A stretch of DNA of 64,000 nt from Candidatus Lindowbacteria bacterium RIFCSPLOWO2_12_FULL_62_27. GTDB taxonomy: Bacteria > Lindowbacteria > 2-12-FULL-62-27. Shown here piece by piece: positions 1 to 15,000 of this stretch (its first letter is position 1; each line of letters begins with the position of its first letter). The notes beneath the pieces were generated by a model that had not been told where the DNA came from, made no database searches, and saw only the letters and a list, made by a program, of their open reading frames with translations. The position numbers and the translations under genes were made by a program. The stretch is from NCBI GenBank assembly GCA_001784175.1, contig MFPR01000006.1, forward strand, positions 124,001 through 188,000, written 5' to 3'.

Positions 1-1
1 C

Positions 2-3000
2 GGCGTGTCCGCGGCGAAGACCTACGTCGACGCAACGCCGAACGCGACGACTCAGCAGACGACCTATCAGGTGACGGGCCTCGTGAACGGCGACACCTAC
101 TGGTTCGTGGTGCGCGCCGAGGACGCGACGACCGGCAATGGCGGCCCGGGCGGCGGCAAGGAGGACACGAACCTGGTCGAGCGGCCGGCCCGGCCGACAG
201 GCGTGTCGTCGCCGGTGGTGAACGGAGCCGTGGCGACGTTCAATTATGTCGGCGGCGCCGTGGCGAAGGTCAAGGGGAGCTGGAAGGTGACGGGCGGGTC
301 GGCCGGCGTCTACACGGCGATCTACGACACGCAGTGGGACGGCGGGCTTGCGACGCCGATGGTGCTGAACGGCAGTGTATGGACGATCACGCTGACGCTG
401 GATCCGAACAAAACCTTCGAATACGGATTCGACATCGACGGCGCCTGGACGAACGATCCGCTGAACGCCAATCACGCCGCCAACGGCAACGACCAGCTCA
501 CGACCGCCCGGTCCGCCACCTCCGATTCGTCGGCGCCGGCGTTCGCGGGTCTTGCGAGCGCGACGGACGTCGCGTCGGGCGGGAAGGTCAATCTTTCGTG
601 GACGGCGGCGACGGACTCGACGCCGCCCATTACGTACAACATATATTTCACCAACGACACTGGCGCGCAGGTCTCGAAATCGTACGTGGACAATACGCCC
701 GACCTCACGACGGCCTCGACGAGCTATCAGGTCACGGGCCTCCGGAACGGCTGGACGTACTGGTTTACCGTGCGCGCTGAAGACGCGACGACGGGCAGTG
801 TGGGCCCGCACGGCGGCCTGCAGGACACCAACCTCGTCGAGCGGTCCGCGACGCCGTCCGGAAACACGGCGCCGGTCGCGAACGCGCAGTCGGTGAGCAC
901 GAACCAGAACACATCCAAAACGATCACGCTGACCGGTAGCGACGCCAACGGCGACCCGCTGACGTTCGCGATCGGTTCGGCCCCGGCGAACGGCGCTCTG
1001 GGCGCGGTAACGTCGGCGGGCGCGACGTCGGCGACCGTCGTCTACACGCCGAACGCCAACTTCAACGGCGCCGACAATTTCATCTTCACGGCAAGCGACG
1101 GCGTTCTGACGAGCGGCAGCGCGACCGTCTCGATCACCGTCAACGCCCCGCCGCAGGGCAAGCCCGCCATTTACATCGCGCACCACTGGCACATGCACCA
1201 GCCGATCTACTGGCCGGACGAAAACGTCGTCGCGACCGAGAACAACGGCCGGTACGGCTTCAGCGTCGTGTCCGTTCACAGCGACCGCACCGGCCCCTAC
1301 ACGACGTGGCCGGCGGACGCGGTCCAGAACGCGATGTGGAACGGCCTTGCGCACGGCGGCGCGTCGGTGAGTTTCACGGGGTCGCTGACCGAAAATCTGA
1401 ACACGCTGGAGGGTTCGGGCTGGGGATTCTACGGCTGGAAGAACCGCTGGCGCGAATCGCAGAACTGGACGACGTCTCTGGGCAACAAGCGTCTCGACAT
1501 CGTGATCTTCCCGTATTTCCACTCGATGCAGCCTCTGATTCCCGACAAGTGGGTGCGGTCGGGCATTCAGCGGTACAAGGGGATGTACGCGGGCACGTGG
1601 TCGACGGGGACGCTCTCCAAGGGCATGTTTCCCTCGGAAAATTCTCTGTCCCCGCACATGATCCCGGCCCTGGTCGACGAGGGCATCGAATGGGTGATGG
1701 TCGACAACGTCCATTTCGACCGCGCGACCCAGGGCTATCCGTGGAGTTCCAGCGGCAACCTCTACGAGCCGAATCCTTCCGACATCGTGAATCCGAATCC
1801 GAACGACTGGGTGCAGTTGACCAACATCTGGGCGCCGACGAAAATTTCCGGCCGGTGGGGACACCAGCCTCATTATGTGGAGTATGTGGACCCGACGACG
1901 GGCGTATCGAAGAAGATCATCGCGATTCCGACGGAACGCTACATGGGCAACGAGGACGGCCGCGGCGGTTACGGGGCTCTGCAGTACGAGTCGGTGATCT
2001 CGCAGCTTGAGCCTTACAACACCGACCCGTCGCATCCGGTCCTGGTGGTCCTGCATCACGACGGGGACAACTACGGCGGCGGGACGGAAGGGTACTACCA
2101 CGGCAACTACAGCGCGATGATCGACTGGTTGAAGGCCAACCCGAGCCGCTTCCAGCTCACGACCGTGCAGGATTATCTCTCGATGTTCCCGCCGGACCCG
2201 AGCGACATCATTCACATCGAGCCGGGGTCGTGGTCGGGCGCCGACAACGGCGATCCGGAATACAAGAAATGGAACGGCGACCCGGGCGCGGACGGATACA
2301 GCCCGGACCGCAACTCGTGGATGACGCTGATGGCGGCGCTCAACCGGATCGAAACCGCCGAGCAGATCAACGCGGGTCATCCGAACGTCGCGACCGCAAA
2401 GCGCCGGATCGAAGTCGGCATGACGTCCTGTTACTGGTACTGGGACGGCAGTCCGCCGTGGGACTACCATGTGACGCGCGCGTCGAACGAAGCCGTGTGG
2501 CTGGCCGATCAGGTGATCACAACGGGCCAGGACCGGACGCCGCCGTCGATTTATCTGCCGCAGCGCGATCCGTACAATCCCGCCGGCAAGGAGTGGGGCA
2601 TTCAGATGGGCAGCAACCTGAAAATATTCGGGCCCGTGTACGACGTCTCGGGGCTGCGCCGGGTCGAGCTGAAGTACCGGATCGACGACGACGGATTCAA
2701 TCCCGTGCCGGACCATGCCAACGAAGTGATCGCGGGCGGCGCCGGCGTCGGCGCGTGGCAGGTCTTGAGCATGACGGTCGATCCCTTCCCGGCCTCGCGG
2801 TCGAACCCGGCGCCCACGTATCGCGCGGACATTTACGCCGCGACGATCACGGGCCTCACGGACAAGCTGATCGACTACTATGTCGAGGCGGAGGATTTTC
2901 AGGGCAACGTGGCGAAATCGCCGATCCAGCACGTGAAATTCGGCGGCCTGGGCGGAGGCGGCACGGGCGGCGGTGGGCAGACGACGATTTTCATTCCGAG

Positions 3001-6000
3001 CAATCCGACGCAGAATGACACCATCCTGATCAGCGGCTCCAAGACCGGCAAGCTGCACTGGGCCGTCAACAACTGGACGCGGCCCGACACCGCCTACTGG
3101 CCGGCGGGCACGTTCGGTTACAACTCGCAGGCGGTCCAGACGCCGCTCGACGCGAATTTCAAGGTCGTGCTCGGTCCGTTCAATATCGCCGGCAAGACCG
3201 TGACGGAAATCAATTTTGTCTTCAACTGGAATGACGGCTCGTGGGACAACAACGGCGGGCTGAACTGGAAAATTCTCCTCAGCGTCGACGCCCAGGCCCC
3301 GGCCGCGCCGGCCGCGCCGGTCCTGACCGCGCGAAACGCCGCCGTCGATGTGTCGTGGCGCGCGAACGCCGAGGCGGACCTGGCCGGATACAAGCTCTAT
3401 CGCGCGAGCGGCGCCGCGTACGCGCTGATCGCGCAGCCGGCGAAAACGGCCGCGCTGTATCAGGACACCGGCGTGACGAACGGCACGACCTACACCTACG
3501 TATTGCAGGCGGTCGACAACGCGGGCAACGTCGGCGACAGCTCGCCGGCCGCGTCGGCCACGCCGCTGGCGACGGACACGGCCGCGCCTTCGGCGCCGGC
3601 GAGCCTCGCGATCCAGGCGCAGCAGTTGTCGAATCTGTTGACGTGGACCCGGAATCTGGAAACGGACCATCAGGATTACCTTCTGCTCCGCAGCAACTCG
3701 GCCGGCTCAGGATACTCGACGATCGCGACGCCCGACAGCACGGTGACGACGTACACGGACGGAAGCCTCACGGCCGGGGACACGAAATATTACATATTGA
3801 AAGCGCGCGACGTTACGGGCAACGCGAGCGACAGCTCGGCCGTCGTTTTCGCCGCCGCGCGCCCGGACCCGCCGCCCCAAGCGCCGACGGGCCTGACGGC
3901 ATGGCTCTGGGACCGGTCGATCCGGCTGACGTGGAACCGCAACGCGGAGTCGGACCTTGCGGGGTACAATCTTCTGCGTGCGACCGCCGCCGGCGGCCCA
4001 TACGCGCAGGTGAACGGCGCGCTGATCACAGACACTCAGTATACGGATTCGCCGCTGACGAACGGCACGGCCTATTATTACGTAGTCACATCCAAGGACA
4101 CCGCGAACGGCGAGTCGCCGAATTCCGCGGAGGCGACCGCGACACCAAAGCCGCTGATCGCCGTTCATTTCCGCGTGGACGTAACGGGCCAGATCGGCGT
4201 GAGCGTGGTGCGGATCGCCGGCGACCGGTTCACGCCGCCATGGAGCGCGGCCTCCAACGCGCTTCGGGACCTGGGCAGCGGCGTGTGGGGCGAGACCTTC
4301 CAGCTTCCGCTGGCGTCCCTTCAATATAAATATGTGGTCAACAGCGTGAGCTTCGAACCCGATTTCGCCACCGCATCCGGCAAGCGCGAACTCACGGTTG
4401 CGGACCAGTACGGGGACAGCCGGATGTTTGTGAGCAACCGCTGGGGCGTGTCGGGCGACGCGTATCCGGCCGCGCCGGCCGGCCTCACGGCGTCGTCCAA
4501 GACAGGGCGTGTGGACCTGCGCTGGAACCGCAACTCCACCGAATATGATGTGACAGGATTCAATGTCTACCGTTCGACCACGCCGGGCGCCGGCTACGTG
4601 AAAATCTCGTCCTTGTTGAACGACACCTCCTACGCCGACATCACCGTGACGAACGGCGATACGTACTATTACGTGATCCGTGCAGAAGACGCCGCCCGGC
4701 AGGAGGGGCCGGGTTCCAACGAAGTCCGCGCGACGCCGGGCCCAAACGTGCCGCCCGCGGTGCCTTCGGGCCTGAGCGCCGCCGCGGGCGACCGGCGCGT
4801 GACGCTGACGTGGACGGCGAACACGGAGCCGGACCTTGCGGGGTATCACGTTCTGCGGGGCGCGGCGTCCGGCGGCCCGTACACGCGGCAAAACGTCGAC
4901 ACGGTGCTGGTCGGCGCTTATGTGGACACCGGCGTCAACAACGGCGACACGTATTACTATGTCGTACAGGCCGTCGACCGCGAAGACTCACGCAGCGCGA
5001 ATTCCGCCGAAGTGTCGGCATCGCCCAAAGCGCCGGACACCACCGCGCCCGCCGCGCCCTCGGGCCTGACCGCCGTCGCGGGCGACCGGCGCGTGACACT
5101 GACCTGGACCGGCAGCGCGGAGTCCGACACGCTTGGATACAACGTCTACCGTTCGTCGTCCTCCGCGGGTGGCCCCTACGTCAAGCTGAACGGCGGGGTC
5201 GTCCTGTCGGCCGCGTATGCCGACGTATCGGTGACGAACGGCGTCAAATATTATTACATCGTCAAGGCCCTTGACCGCGTGTTGAACGAGAGCGATTCGT
5301 CCACGTCCGCGTCCGCGACGCCGATCGGCTCCACCGGCGGGATCGAGGAGCGGACGATCGACGGCGATTTTCTGGACTGGAAGCATTCCGACGTGCGTTT
5401 TCTGGATCCGGTGGCGGACAACAGCTACCTGTGGTGGGATGTCCTGTCTCCGAACCAGCAGGCGCTGGATCCGGCCCGGGACCTCATCGCGCTGTACAGC
5501 CGGGAGGGCCAGAACGATTATTACTTCCGCATCGATTTCCACGATCTCGCGTTCAATGTCGAGCAGACCGCGCTGGACTTTTACCTGGCGATCGATTTCG
5601 ACCCGACGCGCGGCCAGAGTTTCCTGCCGGATTTCGTGGACGCGACCACCGACCGGCCCTGGGAGCTGTGCATTGCCGTTTTCAACTCGACGGCCCAGGC
5701 CTTCTACAAGCCCGACTGGACGACGGTGACCTCGGTGGTGGTGAACGGCGTATCGGTCAATCCCATGCGCGGGATCAAGTATCACAGCCAGCAGGACGCC
5801 GTCGAGTTCGCGATCGCGAAGCAGGTCCTGATCAATCTCGGCTGGACGCCCGGCGCGCCGCTCAATCTCCAGGTGTTCAGCACGCGCGACGGTACCAACG
5901 GCGGTTTGGGCGAAGCGCCGCAACTGCCGGACATCACCGACGCCATTCCCGACAACGCGAGCATTCATGACGGTGTGATCAACGGCGCGGTCTCGACCGA

Positions 6001-9000
6001 CTCGACCGTCGGCCGCGCGAAATACTCGGTGATCCTGCACGGCAACCAGTCCCTGAACGAAGCGGGGAGCATCAACCGCTGGATCCGGGACGACGTCGCG
6101 GTGACGCCGAACAACAAGCCTTCGGGATATTTCCGCGCGTTGCAGAGCCACGAAGCCTACCGCGCGCCCGTCAACATCCACGTGTCCGGCTCGCTGGCCG
6201 CGGTGCTCGACATGGCGAACTCCAACAATCCCCTGAACGACGGCCCGACCTTCAACCAGCTCATCCGGCAGTTCGTGGACGACAACTGGAACGACAACCG
6301 GATGGGCCACATCATCGGCGGCGTCTACGCCGAGCACATCATGCCCTATTTCCGGGACGACGCGTCCATCGGCGTCTACGTGAACTCGACCGCGACCGAG
6401 TACAAGACAAAGGCCCTGACGAGCTACTACAGCCTGACGCGCCCGCCGCGCGTGTTCTGGATTCCCGAGCGCGTCATCGACGGCGCGACGCTCGGCAACA
6501 TCCTGACCGACGCGCGGACCGGCCAGCCGAGCGGCTACACCGCGACCGTGCTCGACCAGATCACGCATCTTCGGCTGTGGTTCGGCGAGAATCAGCCCCA
6601 CAAGATTCACAAGATCAACGGCGTTCTCTGTTTCATGATCAACGACATGCCCGACGACCGAAAGTTCTGGTCGCAGGACGGCGGCGCGAACTACCAGGTC
6701 CGCAAGCTTCTCCTCGACCTCGCGCGCGACACCGACCAGGAACAGCTCGTGCTGGTCTTCGACGACTGGGAGGCCTACGCCGGCCGGTCTTTCGCGTCGC
6801 AGACCGTCATCAACGAAAATCCGGACCAGTACGACAACACGATCCGGTGGATCGCCAACCACCCGTGGGTCGAAGTCGTGACGCTCGAGCAGGTCCTGGA
6901 CCGCAACTGGGGGCCGGTCGACCACGGCACGAACCTGAACCTTCCGAAATCGACGTACCAGTGGCTTCTGCATGCGACCGAGGGCAACTACGACAACTGG
7001 TATTTCGGCAGCAGCCAGGAGGCGTCGTTCCAGAACACCGTACCGGTACTGACCGGCAAGCAGTACGGCGTGAAAACGCCGATCGCGAGCGGCAAAAAAT
7101 ACGGATCGATCTGGGACGCCGGCACGATCCTCCGAGACGTGTGGGACGACATCAAGAATGCGCCGGCGAATGAGCTTAAGAAACTCGCCGAACTCGGCTA
7201 CACGCATCTCATCTACGAATCGGCCTGGCACGACGAGGACTACACCGAAAAGGCTTGGGACGCGAACTACAACTGGCTTGAGCCCGACCTCACCAGCGAC
7301 AATGTCGTCTTCTGGGCGCTCGATCTGCACGGGCACATCCGGCAGGTATCGGGGATCGTGGACGCCGCGAAGTGGGCGGAGGACGTGCGGACGGGCGCGC
7401 AGTCGGCGGGGACCGTCGTGCAGTCCAAGGACGTGGACCATGACGGGGAGAACGAATACATATTAAAGAACAACCGCGTCTACGCGCTCTTCGAAAACGA
7501 CGGTGGCCGGATGGTGATGGGATTCGCGTACGACGCCGCGCGCGGAGGCATTGAACTCATCGGCAACTCGATCGCCAACGCGGCCTTTGAGGGAGAAGAA
7601 GAGGACGTGGTCCGCCGGGTGTCGGCGCTCGCCGACATGAACGGCGGCGCGTATGTGAACGCGCTCTACAGCGTCACGACGGGCGCGGACACGATCGGTC
7701 TGGTTTCGCCGGACGGGCTCATCAAGAAAACGGTGCGGCTGCCTTCGGGCGCCGGCACGCTGGACGTGACCTACAACGAGTCGGTGACGGGCGCGTTGAA
7801 CGTTCGGATGGGCCTCGTGGGCAACCTTTACGACATGGTATTCACCGGCGAGCGCAAGATCCAGACGATCGGCAGCGCCGGCGGAAGTTTCTACGGCATC
7901 AAGAACACGAACGGCGGCCAGGTCTACGTGACCTTCAACCAGGCGACGCTCAACACCGGATTCACCGACGGTACGCCGGACAACACGAACTCGCCGTTCG
8001 TGCGGCAGATTGAATTGGCGGGCAACGGGACATTTTCGTTCAGCCTGACATTGAACACGAGCGACACCCTCTACATCCCGGACACCCCGGCCGCGCCGGC
8101 GGGCCTGGCGGCGGCGGCCTACAACGGCCGGGTGGCGCTGTCCTGGCAGGCGGTCCCGGACACGAACGTGGCGGGATATCACGTCTATAAGAGTGGAACT
8201 TCCGGCGGGCCTTACACGCAGTGCAACGCCGACACGGTGACGATCCCGGTCTATTCCGTGTACGGCCTGAACAACGGCGAGACGTATTACTTCGTCGTCC
8301 GCGCCGTCAGCCAGAAGGGCGTGCAGTCGCCGAACTCCAACGAGGTGCGGGCGGTCCCGGTCACTTCGATCAGCGTGACGTTCACGATCGACCTGCGAAG
8401 CCTCCCGACCTACGGGCTCGCGCAGATGGCGGGCAACGCGCTGAGTCCCGCCTGGACGCCGGGCCCGTTCACGATGCCGGCCAACGGCGGCGGGACATTC
8501 TCGATCACGCTCCCGCTGACCGTCGGGACCGTTCTGCAGTACAAATACGTACACGACACGACCGCGTGGGAGAGCGATTTTACGACAACGTCAAAAAACC
8601 GCGAGCTCACCGTCGCCGACCAGGGCGGCGGCAAGATGACCGTCAACAACAAATGGAACGTCATCGGCGATCCGCCGCCCGCCGTGCCGAACTCGGCGTC
8701 GCTGGAAGTCGGCTCGGACACGATCCGGATCAAGTGGGTCCACAGCGCCGATTTCGACGTCGTCGGATACAACGTCTACCGGTCGCAGACGACGGGCGGG
8801 CCGTACGTCCGCATCGCGTCGGCCGGCCGGATCGAAAGCCACCTCGATTCGGGCCTGACGAGCGGGACGCGCTACTATTACATCGTCCGGTCGCTGGACC
8901 AGATGGGCCAGGAGTCGGTCAGCACGCCGGAGCTGAACGGCCTGCCGGGCACGAACCCGCCGCCGGCGCAGGTCAGCGGCGTAGCGGCGACCGCCGGCGT

Positions 9001-12000
9001 CAACCAGATCACGGTGACGTGGAACGCGAACACCGAGGCGGACCTGGCCGGATACAACATCTATTTCACGGTCACCTTGAACGGCGTCCCGCAGAAACTG
9101 AATTCGGCGCTCATCACGGGCACGTCGTACCTGCATCAGAATCTTTCGTCGAGCTTCAGCTACACCTACTGGGTCTGCGCGGTCGACAACTCCGGATCGG
9201 AGGGCCTCTGGTCGGCGTCCGTCCAGCAGACGCCGACGCCGGCCGGCGGGTCCGTGCCGATCTACATCGCGTACCACTGGCACATGCACCAGCCGATTTA
9301 CTGGCCCTACGAAAACATCGTGACGACGTATTCGACCCGGTCGAACTACTCCTACGTGAGAGACGTGCTCGGCTGGCCGGACCGCGTCGACGCCTACACG
9401 CACAATCCGATCGACAATATTTCCCGGTTCAGCTACCTGCCCAATTGGGGCGCGCAGATCAGCTACTCGGGATCGCTGATCGAAAACATCGATAACATGT
9501 CCGCCGTCGGCCATTCCTATTACGGCGGCTGGAGCAACCGCTATGCGGAGGGCCACGGCTGGAGCACGTCCCTGGGCAACCGCCGCACGGACCTTGTGGC
9601 GTTCGGCTACCACCATCCGATGATGCCGTTCATTCACTATCGCGACCTGCGCCTGCAGGTGCAGATGCACCGCCGCAAGCTCACGAACCGTTTTGGCAAT
9701 CCGTACTCGAAGGGCATGTTCCCGCCGGAGAGCGCCTTTTCCGAGCGCATGATCCCGGCGCTTCTCGACGAGGGCATCGAATGGGTGATGGTCGACAACC
9801 TGCACCTAGATCACGCCAACAAGAATTTTCCGTGGAGCATCAGCGAAAAGGTCAACCCGCCGAACCGCGCGGAGCAGGTGAACAACCCGCAGGCCAACTA
9901 TCTGTCCCTGAGCTGTCAGACCAACACGTCCTACAAGGTGTCGGCGCCGTTCAGCGTCACGCCGCACTACACGAAATATGTCGACCCCGCCACCGGAACC
10001 GAGCGCAAGATCATCGTCGTTCCGCTGGAGCGGACGCTCGGCTACGACGACAGCTACGGCGACCGCACGCCGCAGCAGCGCCTGGAGGCCTTCCTGCCCT
10101 ACAACACCGACCCGAACCACCCGATGCTGGTCGTGCTCGCGCACGACGGGGACAACGCCGGCGCGAGCGGATTCCGGTATTACGTCGAAACGATGGGCTG
10201 GCTGGGCGGGGCCGACCCGAACAAATTCCGTTTCACCACCGTCCAGGATTACCTCTCGATGTTCCCGCCGGACCCGAACGATGTCGTTCACGTGACGGAC
10301 GGATCGTGGGTCGGCGCGGACCTCGGGGACCAGGAGCTGAAGAAGTGGATGGGCGACCCCTACAAGAACGGCGTCGTCGATTTCACCAACGGATTCAGTT
10401 CCGACTGGAACTCGTGGATGGTCATCACCGCCGGCAAGAACCGGATGATGCACGCCGAGAGCATCCAGCCGCCGTCGGGCGACATCGGCGCCATCATGGA
10501 CGGCACCGGGAACAACACCGACAAGGGCTGGCGCGAGTTTCTGGTCGGCGAGGCGAGCTGTTACTGGTACTGGGACGGCACGGTCCAGTGGGACGAGCAG
10601 CCGACGCGGGCAGTGAACGCCGCGATGAATTTCGCCGACGCCGTGATCGGCGCCGGTACGCCGCCGGGCAGCACGCCGGACAATGTCGGCCCCACGGTGT
10701 TCCCGCTTCTGCGCGAGCCGTACAACCCGGGCGCGGAGGAGGCGTTCAAGGGCCTTCAGCCGAGCGATTTCGACGTATTCACCTTTATTTATGACGCGAG
10801 CGGCCTGACGTCCGTCACGCTGAAGTACCGGATCGACGCCGACGGGGAAAATCCGCTGAGCGACAACGCGAACGAAGTCTACGGCGCCGGCGCGGGCGTC
10901 GGCCCGTGGCTGACGGCCGCGATGTCGATCAAAGCCTTTCCGAATCCGCCCGCGGCCCAGCTTCAGCCGCTCTATCGCGCCAGCATCTACACGGCGCGGG
11001 TAAGCGGCCTCACCAATTCATTGCTGGACTATTACGTCGAAGCCGTGGACGGCCGCGGGAACGTGACGAAGTCGGACATCCATCACGTCTACGTCGGCCA
11101 GACGGTGACCAGCAGTGTTGGCTCGGGCGTCTGGCAGCCGTCCGCACCGACGTCGAGCGACACGATCCTGATCACCGCCACGAAGGCCGGGTATCTCCAC
11201 TGGGGCGTGAACGGCTGGCTGAAGCCGGACTCGTCGTACTGGCCGTCCGCAACGGCGCCGTATGACAACTTCTCGGTGGAAACGCGGCTGGACGCGAACT
11301 TCCACGCCGTGATCGGACCGTTCAACAAGTCGCAGTCCGTCCCCCGCATCGATTTCGTGTTCCGCCATGACGACGGCACATGGGGCAAGAACAACGGCGC
11401 CGATTACCGGATCGATTTGATCGTCGACACGATTGCCCCGGCCGCGCCCACGGGCCTGACGGCGACGCCGGACAACCAGCGGGTGGTTCTCGTATGGAGC
11501 GCGCCGGTCGAGGCGGACCTCACCGGTTACCAGGTTTACCGCGCGGCCGACACCGCCGGCCCGTACGCGCTCCTCGTCACGACCGGCCGGATCGCGACTC
11601 ACACCGACACGTCGGTGACCAACGGCGTCGTGTACTATTACCGGCTGCGCGCCGTCGACGCCTCAGGCAACGCGAGCGACACCTCCGCGATGGTTTCCGC
11701 GACGCCCTCCGGCGTCGACCTGACGCCGCCGGCGCGCCCGACGGGCGTGACGTTGACCTCGCAGGAATTTGCGATTCGGGTCGCATGGACCGCGAACCGC
11801 GAGTACGATCTGTCCGGCTACCGCGTGTATCGTTCCACGTCGGCGGGGTCGGGCTACGCTCTGGCCCAAACGGCGGGCGCCGCGGCCACGTCGTACACCG
11901 ACGGAGGCATGGGCCTCACGGACACCTACTACTATGTCATCACCGCGTTCGATTCGGCCGGCAACGTCAGCGACACGACGGCCGCCATCGGCGCCCGCGC

Positions 12001-15000
12001 GCTCGCGGCGCAGCCGCCGGCGCGTCCGGCGAACGTGAGCGCCGCGCCCGGCGACTCGAAGGTCACGGTGAGCTGGTTCGCGAACACGGAGGCCGATCTT
12101 GCGGGCTACAACGTGTACCGGTCGCTGTCGGCGACGAACGGGTTCGTGAAGGACAACGGCTCGGTTCTGGTGCTGACCATTTACAACGTGAACAATCTGC
12201 CCAATGATTCGACTTATTACTTCGTCGTCACCGCTGTGGACACCGGCGGCAACGAGAGCGATTCCTCGACGGTCGTGAGCGCGACGCCGCACGGAGGGAT
12301 CCAAGTGAGTTTTCGGATGAACGCCTCGGCCGCCGGCGCCCTGAGCGCTGTTCAGATCGCGGGCGACAAATTCTCCCCGGCCTGGACGCCGTCCGCGACG
12401 ACCCTGACCAACGAAGGCGCCGGAATCTGGCGGGTGACGAAACAGTTCCTGGTCAACGAGCGTCTCCAGTACAAATACATCAAGGACACCACCGGCTGGG
12501 AGGGCAATTTCCCGGCCAACGAGTCGGTCAACCGAGAAGTCACCGTGGTCGACCACGGCGGCGGTCGGATGTTCGTGAGCAACGCCTGGAACGTCGACGG
12601 CGACCTTCTGCCGGCCGCGCCCACGGGCCTTGCGGCCACCGCCGGCAACGCCACCGCGCAGCTTACCTGGAACGCGAACACCGAATATGACCTCGCCGGC
12701 TACGACATCTACCGCTCGACGGTTTCGGGATCGGGGTTCACGAAAATCGCCGCGCGGGTTGCGGGCGCCGCGTACCCGTGCACCGGCCTGACCAACGGCA
12801 CGACCTACTATTTCAAAGTCTCCGCCGAGGATTCGGCGTTGCAGGAGGGCCCGACCTCGGCCCAGGTGTCCGCGCTGCCGTTCGTGCCGGACACGACCGC
12901 ACCCGCCGCGCCGTCGGGCGTGGACGCGGCGGTGACCGGCGGAACGATCCGCGTCACGTGGGCCCGGAACGCCGAGGCGGACCTTTCGGGCTATCGCGTG
13001 TACCGGAACACGGCCGCCGCCGGCCAGTTCACCGCGCTGGGCGGTTTGATTTCCGACACGAAATACACCGACGCCGCCTCGGCCGGCGTCACCTACTATT
13101 ATGTCGTTCGCGCGCAGGACAGCGCCGGCAACCTGAGCGACACGTCGGCCTCGGACACCGCGCTCATCAGCGGCAACGCCGTGGCCGTGGACGGCCATGC
13201 CGGCGAGTGGGTCGGCACAGCGCCGACGTCGGACAACACAATCGCGATCAGCGGCGGGGAATGGATCTGGAAGGACGCCGTCGGCGACCAGCGCAGCGAC
13301 GCGGCCGACCCGGACAGCAATTACGACCTCAAGGAGGTGCGCTTCACGGGCGACGTCGCCGGAATGTCGATGCTCGTCCGGATGGACAACATCACCGACA
13401 ACACGTTTCCCTATCTGACGCTGGGCGTGGACCGGGACCCGGCCGCCACCGGTGGAGAGCAGTGGTTCGGCCAGTACATCGAAGCGACGATGAACAACGC
13501 CGCATGGCGGGACTACGAGGTCATCCTCAACGGCACGAAGACCGGCCATTTCGGCGTCGGCGCCGGCGGCTGGACCTGGAAGGACACCGGCGCGTCCTTC
13601 ATCTCGACCGCCAACGACGTGATCGAAGCCAATTTCAAATGGTATTCCATCGGCGTCACCCTTCCCAAAAAATTGCGCATCACCATGGCTTCCGCCCGCA
13701 ACAACGCCGGCAACCCCGACGAGGTCTTCGGCGCCGACATCCTCGACGCCGTCACCACCGCCTCGGGCAACACGTGGTCGGACGTCGGCGACGGCCAGCT
13801 TGATTATTACTTCGACATCGGCTTCAACGCCGACGGCAAAGTCAACACCGCCCCGACGGCTCCGGCGTGGGCGGGGCCGGCCGACGGCAGCACGTTGTCG
13901 AGCGACATCGTGAATTTCGCATGGACCTGGAACGACGGCGACGGCCAGATCGCGGTGACGCCGATGTACGAGCTCCAGGTGGCGCGCGACACCGTCTTCG
14001 CGACTCTGGTCTTCACCGATTCCTCCACCGGATTCGTGACGACGCGCGGGCACGATTTCGGCGGCAATGGCGACTATTACGCGCGCGTCCGCACGCGCGA
14101 CGATTTCGACTGGTCACCGTGGAGCGCCGCCCTCAAGATCACCATCAGCATCACGAACCTGCCGGACGGCGACCCCGCCAACTGGCTGGGCGTCGCCTCG
14201 ACCGCGTCCAACACGCACACCGTGAGCGCCGGCGAATGGATCTGGACCGACGCGACGCTCGACGAGCGCACCGACGCCGCCGACCCCGACGCAAATTACG
14301 ATTTGAAGGAACTGCGGCTGGCCGGCGATTCGGCGCACCTCTACGTGCTCGCGCGGTTCCGGGACATCACGAGCGCGGCGTTGCCGTACCTGTCGATCGC
14401 GCTCGACAAGGACCGCGTGTCCGGCAGCGGCGAGCGCGCGTTCGGCGGGAGCAGCGAGACGCAGATGGATACGCGGGCCTTCCGTGACTATGAGCTTGTG
14501 ATGAACAACAACAAGGCCGGCTTTTACGGCGCGGGCGCCGGCGGCTTCACATGGTCGGAAAAAGGCAACGTCACCCTCAGCACAGCCAACGACGCGATGG
14601 AGGGCCGGTATCACTGGTCGGACCTCGGCGTCGCGCTGCCCGCGACGGTGCGGTTCACCGCCATGACGGCGTCGAACAGCGGCGGCAACACCGCCGAAAT
14701 TTACCAGAGCGACGCCGTGGACGCCGTGACGACCATCAACGGCAACACGTGGGGCGACGCGCAGGACGGCGTGATCAACAGTTCCTTCGACATCTCCTTC
14801 ACGCGCGACGGCCGTGTCAACGCGCCGCCGGGCAAACCCGTCCTGATCTCGCCCGCGGCCTCGGCCACCGCCAACACCTCCGCCGTCACGTTCGTGTGGT
14901 CCTGCCGCGACCCCGACTCGACGTCGACCGCCAGCCCGCGCTACCGCGTGCAGATCGCAAACGATTCCGCCTTCGCGCAGCTCGTCGTCGATTACGTGCG

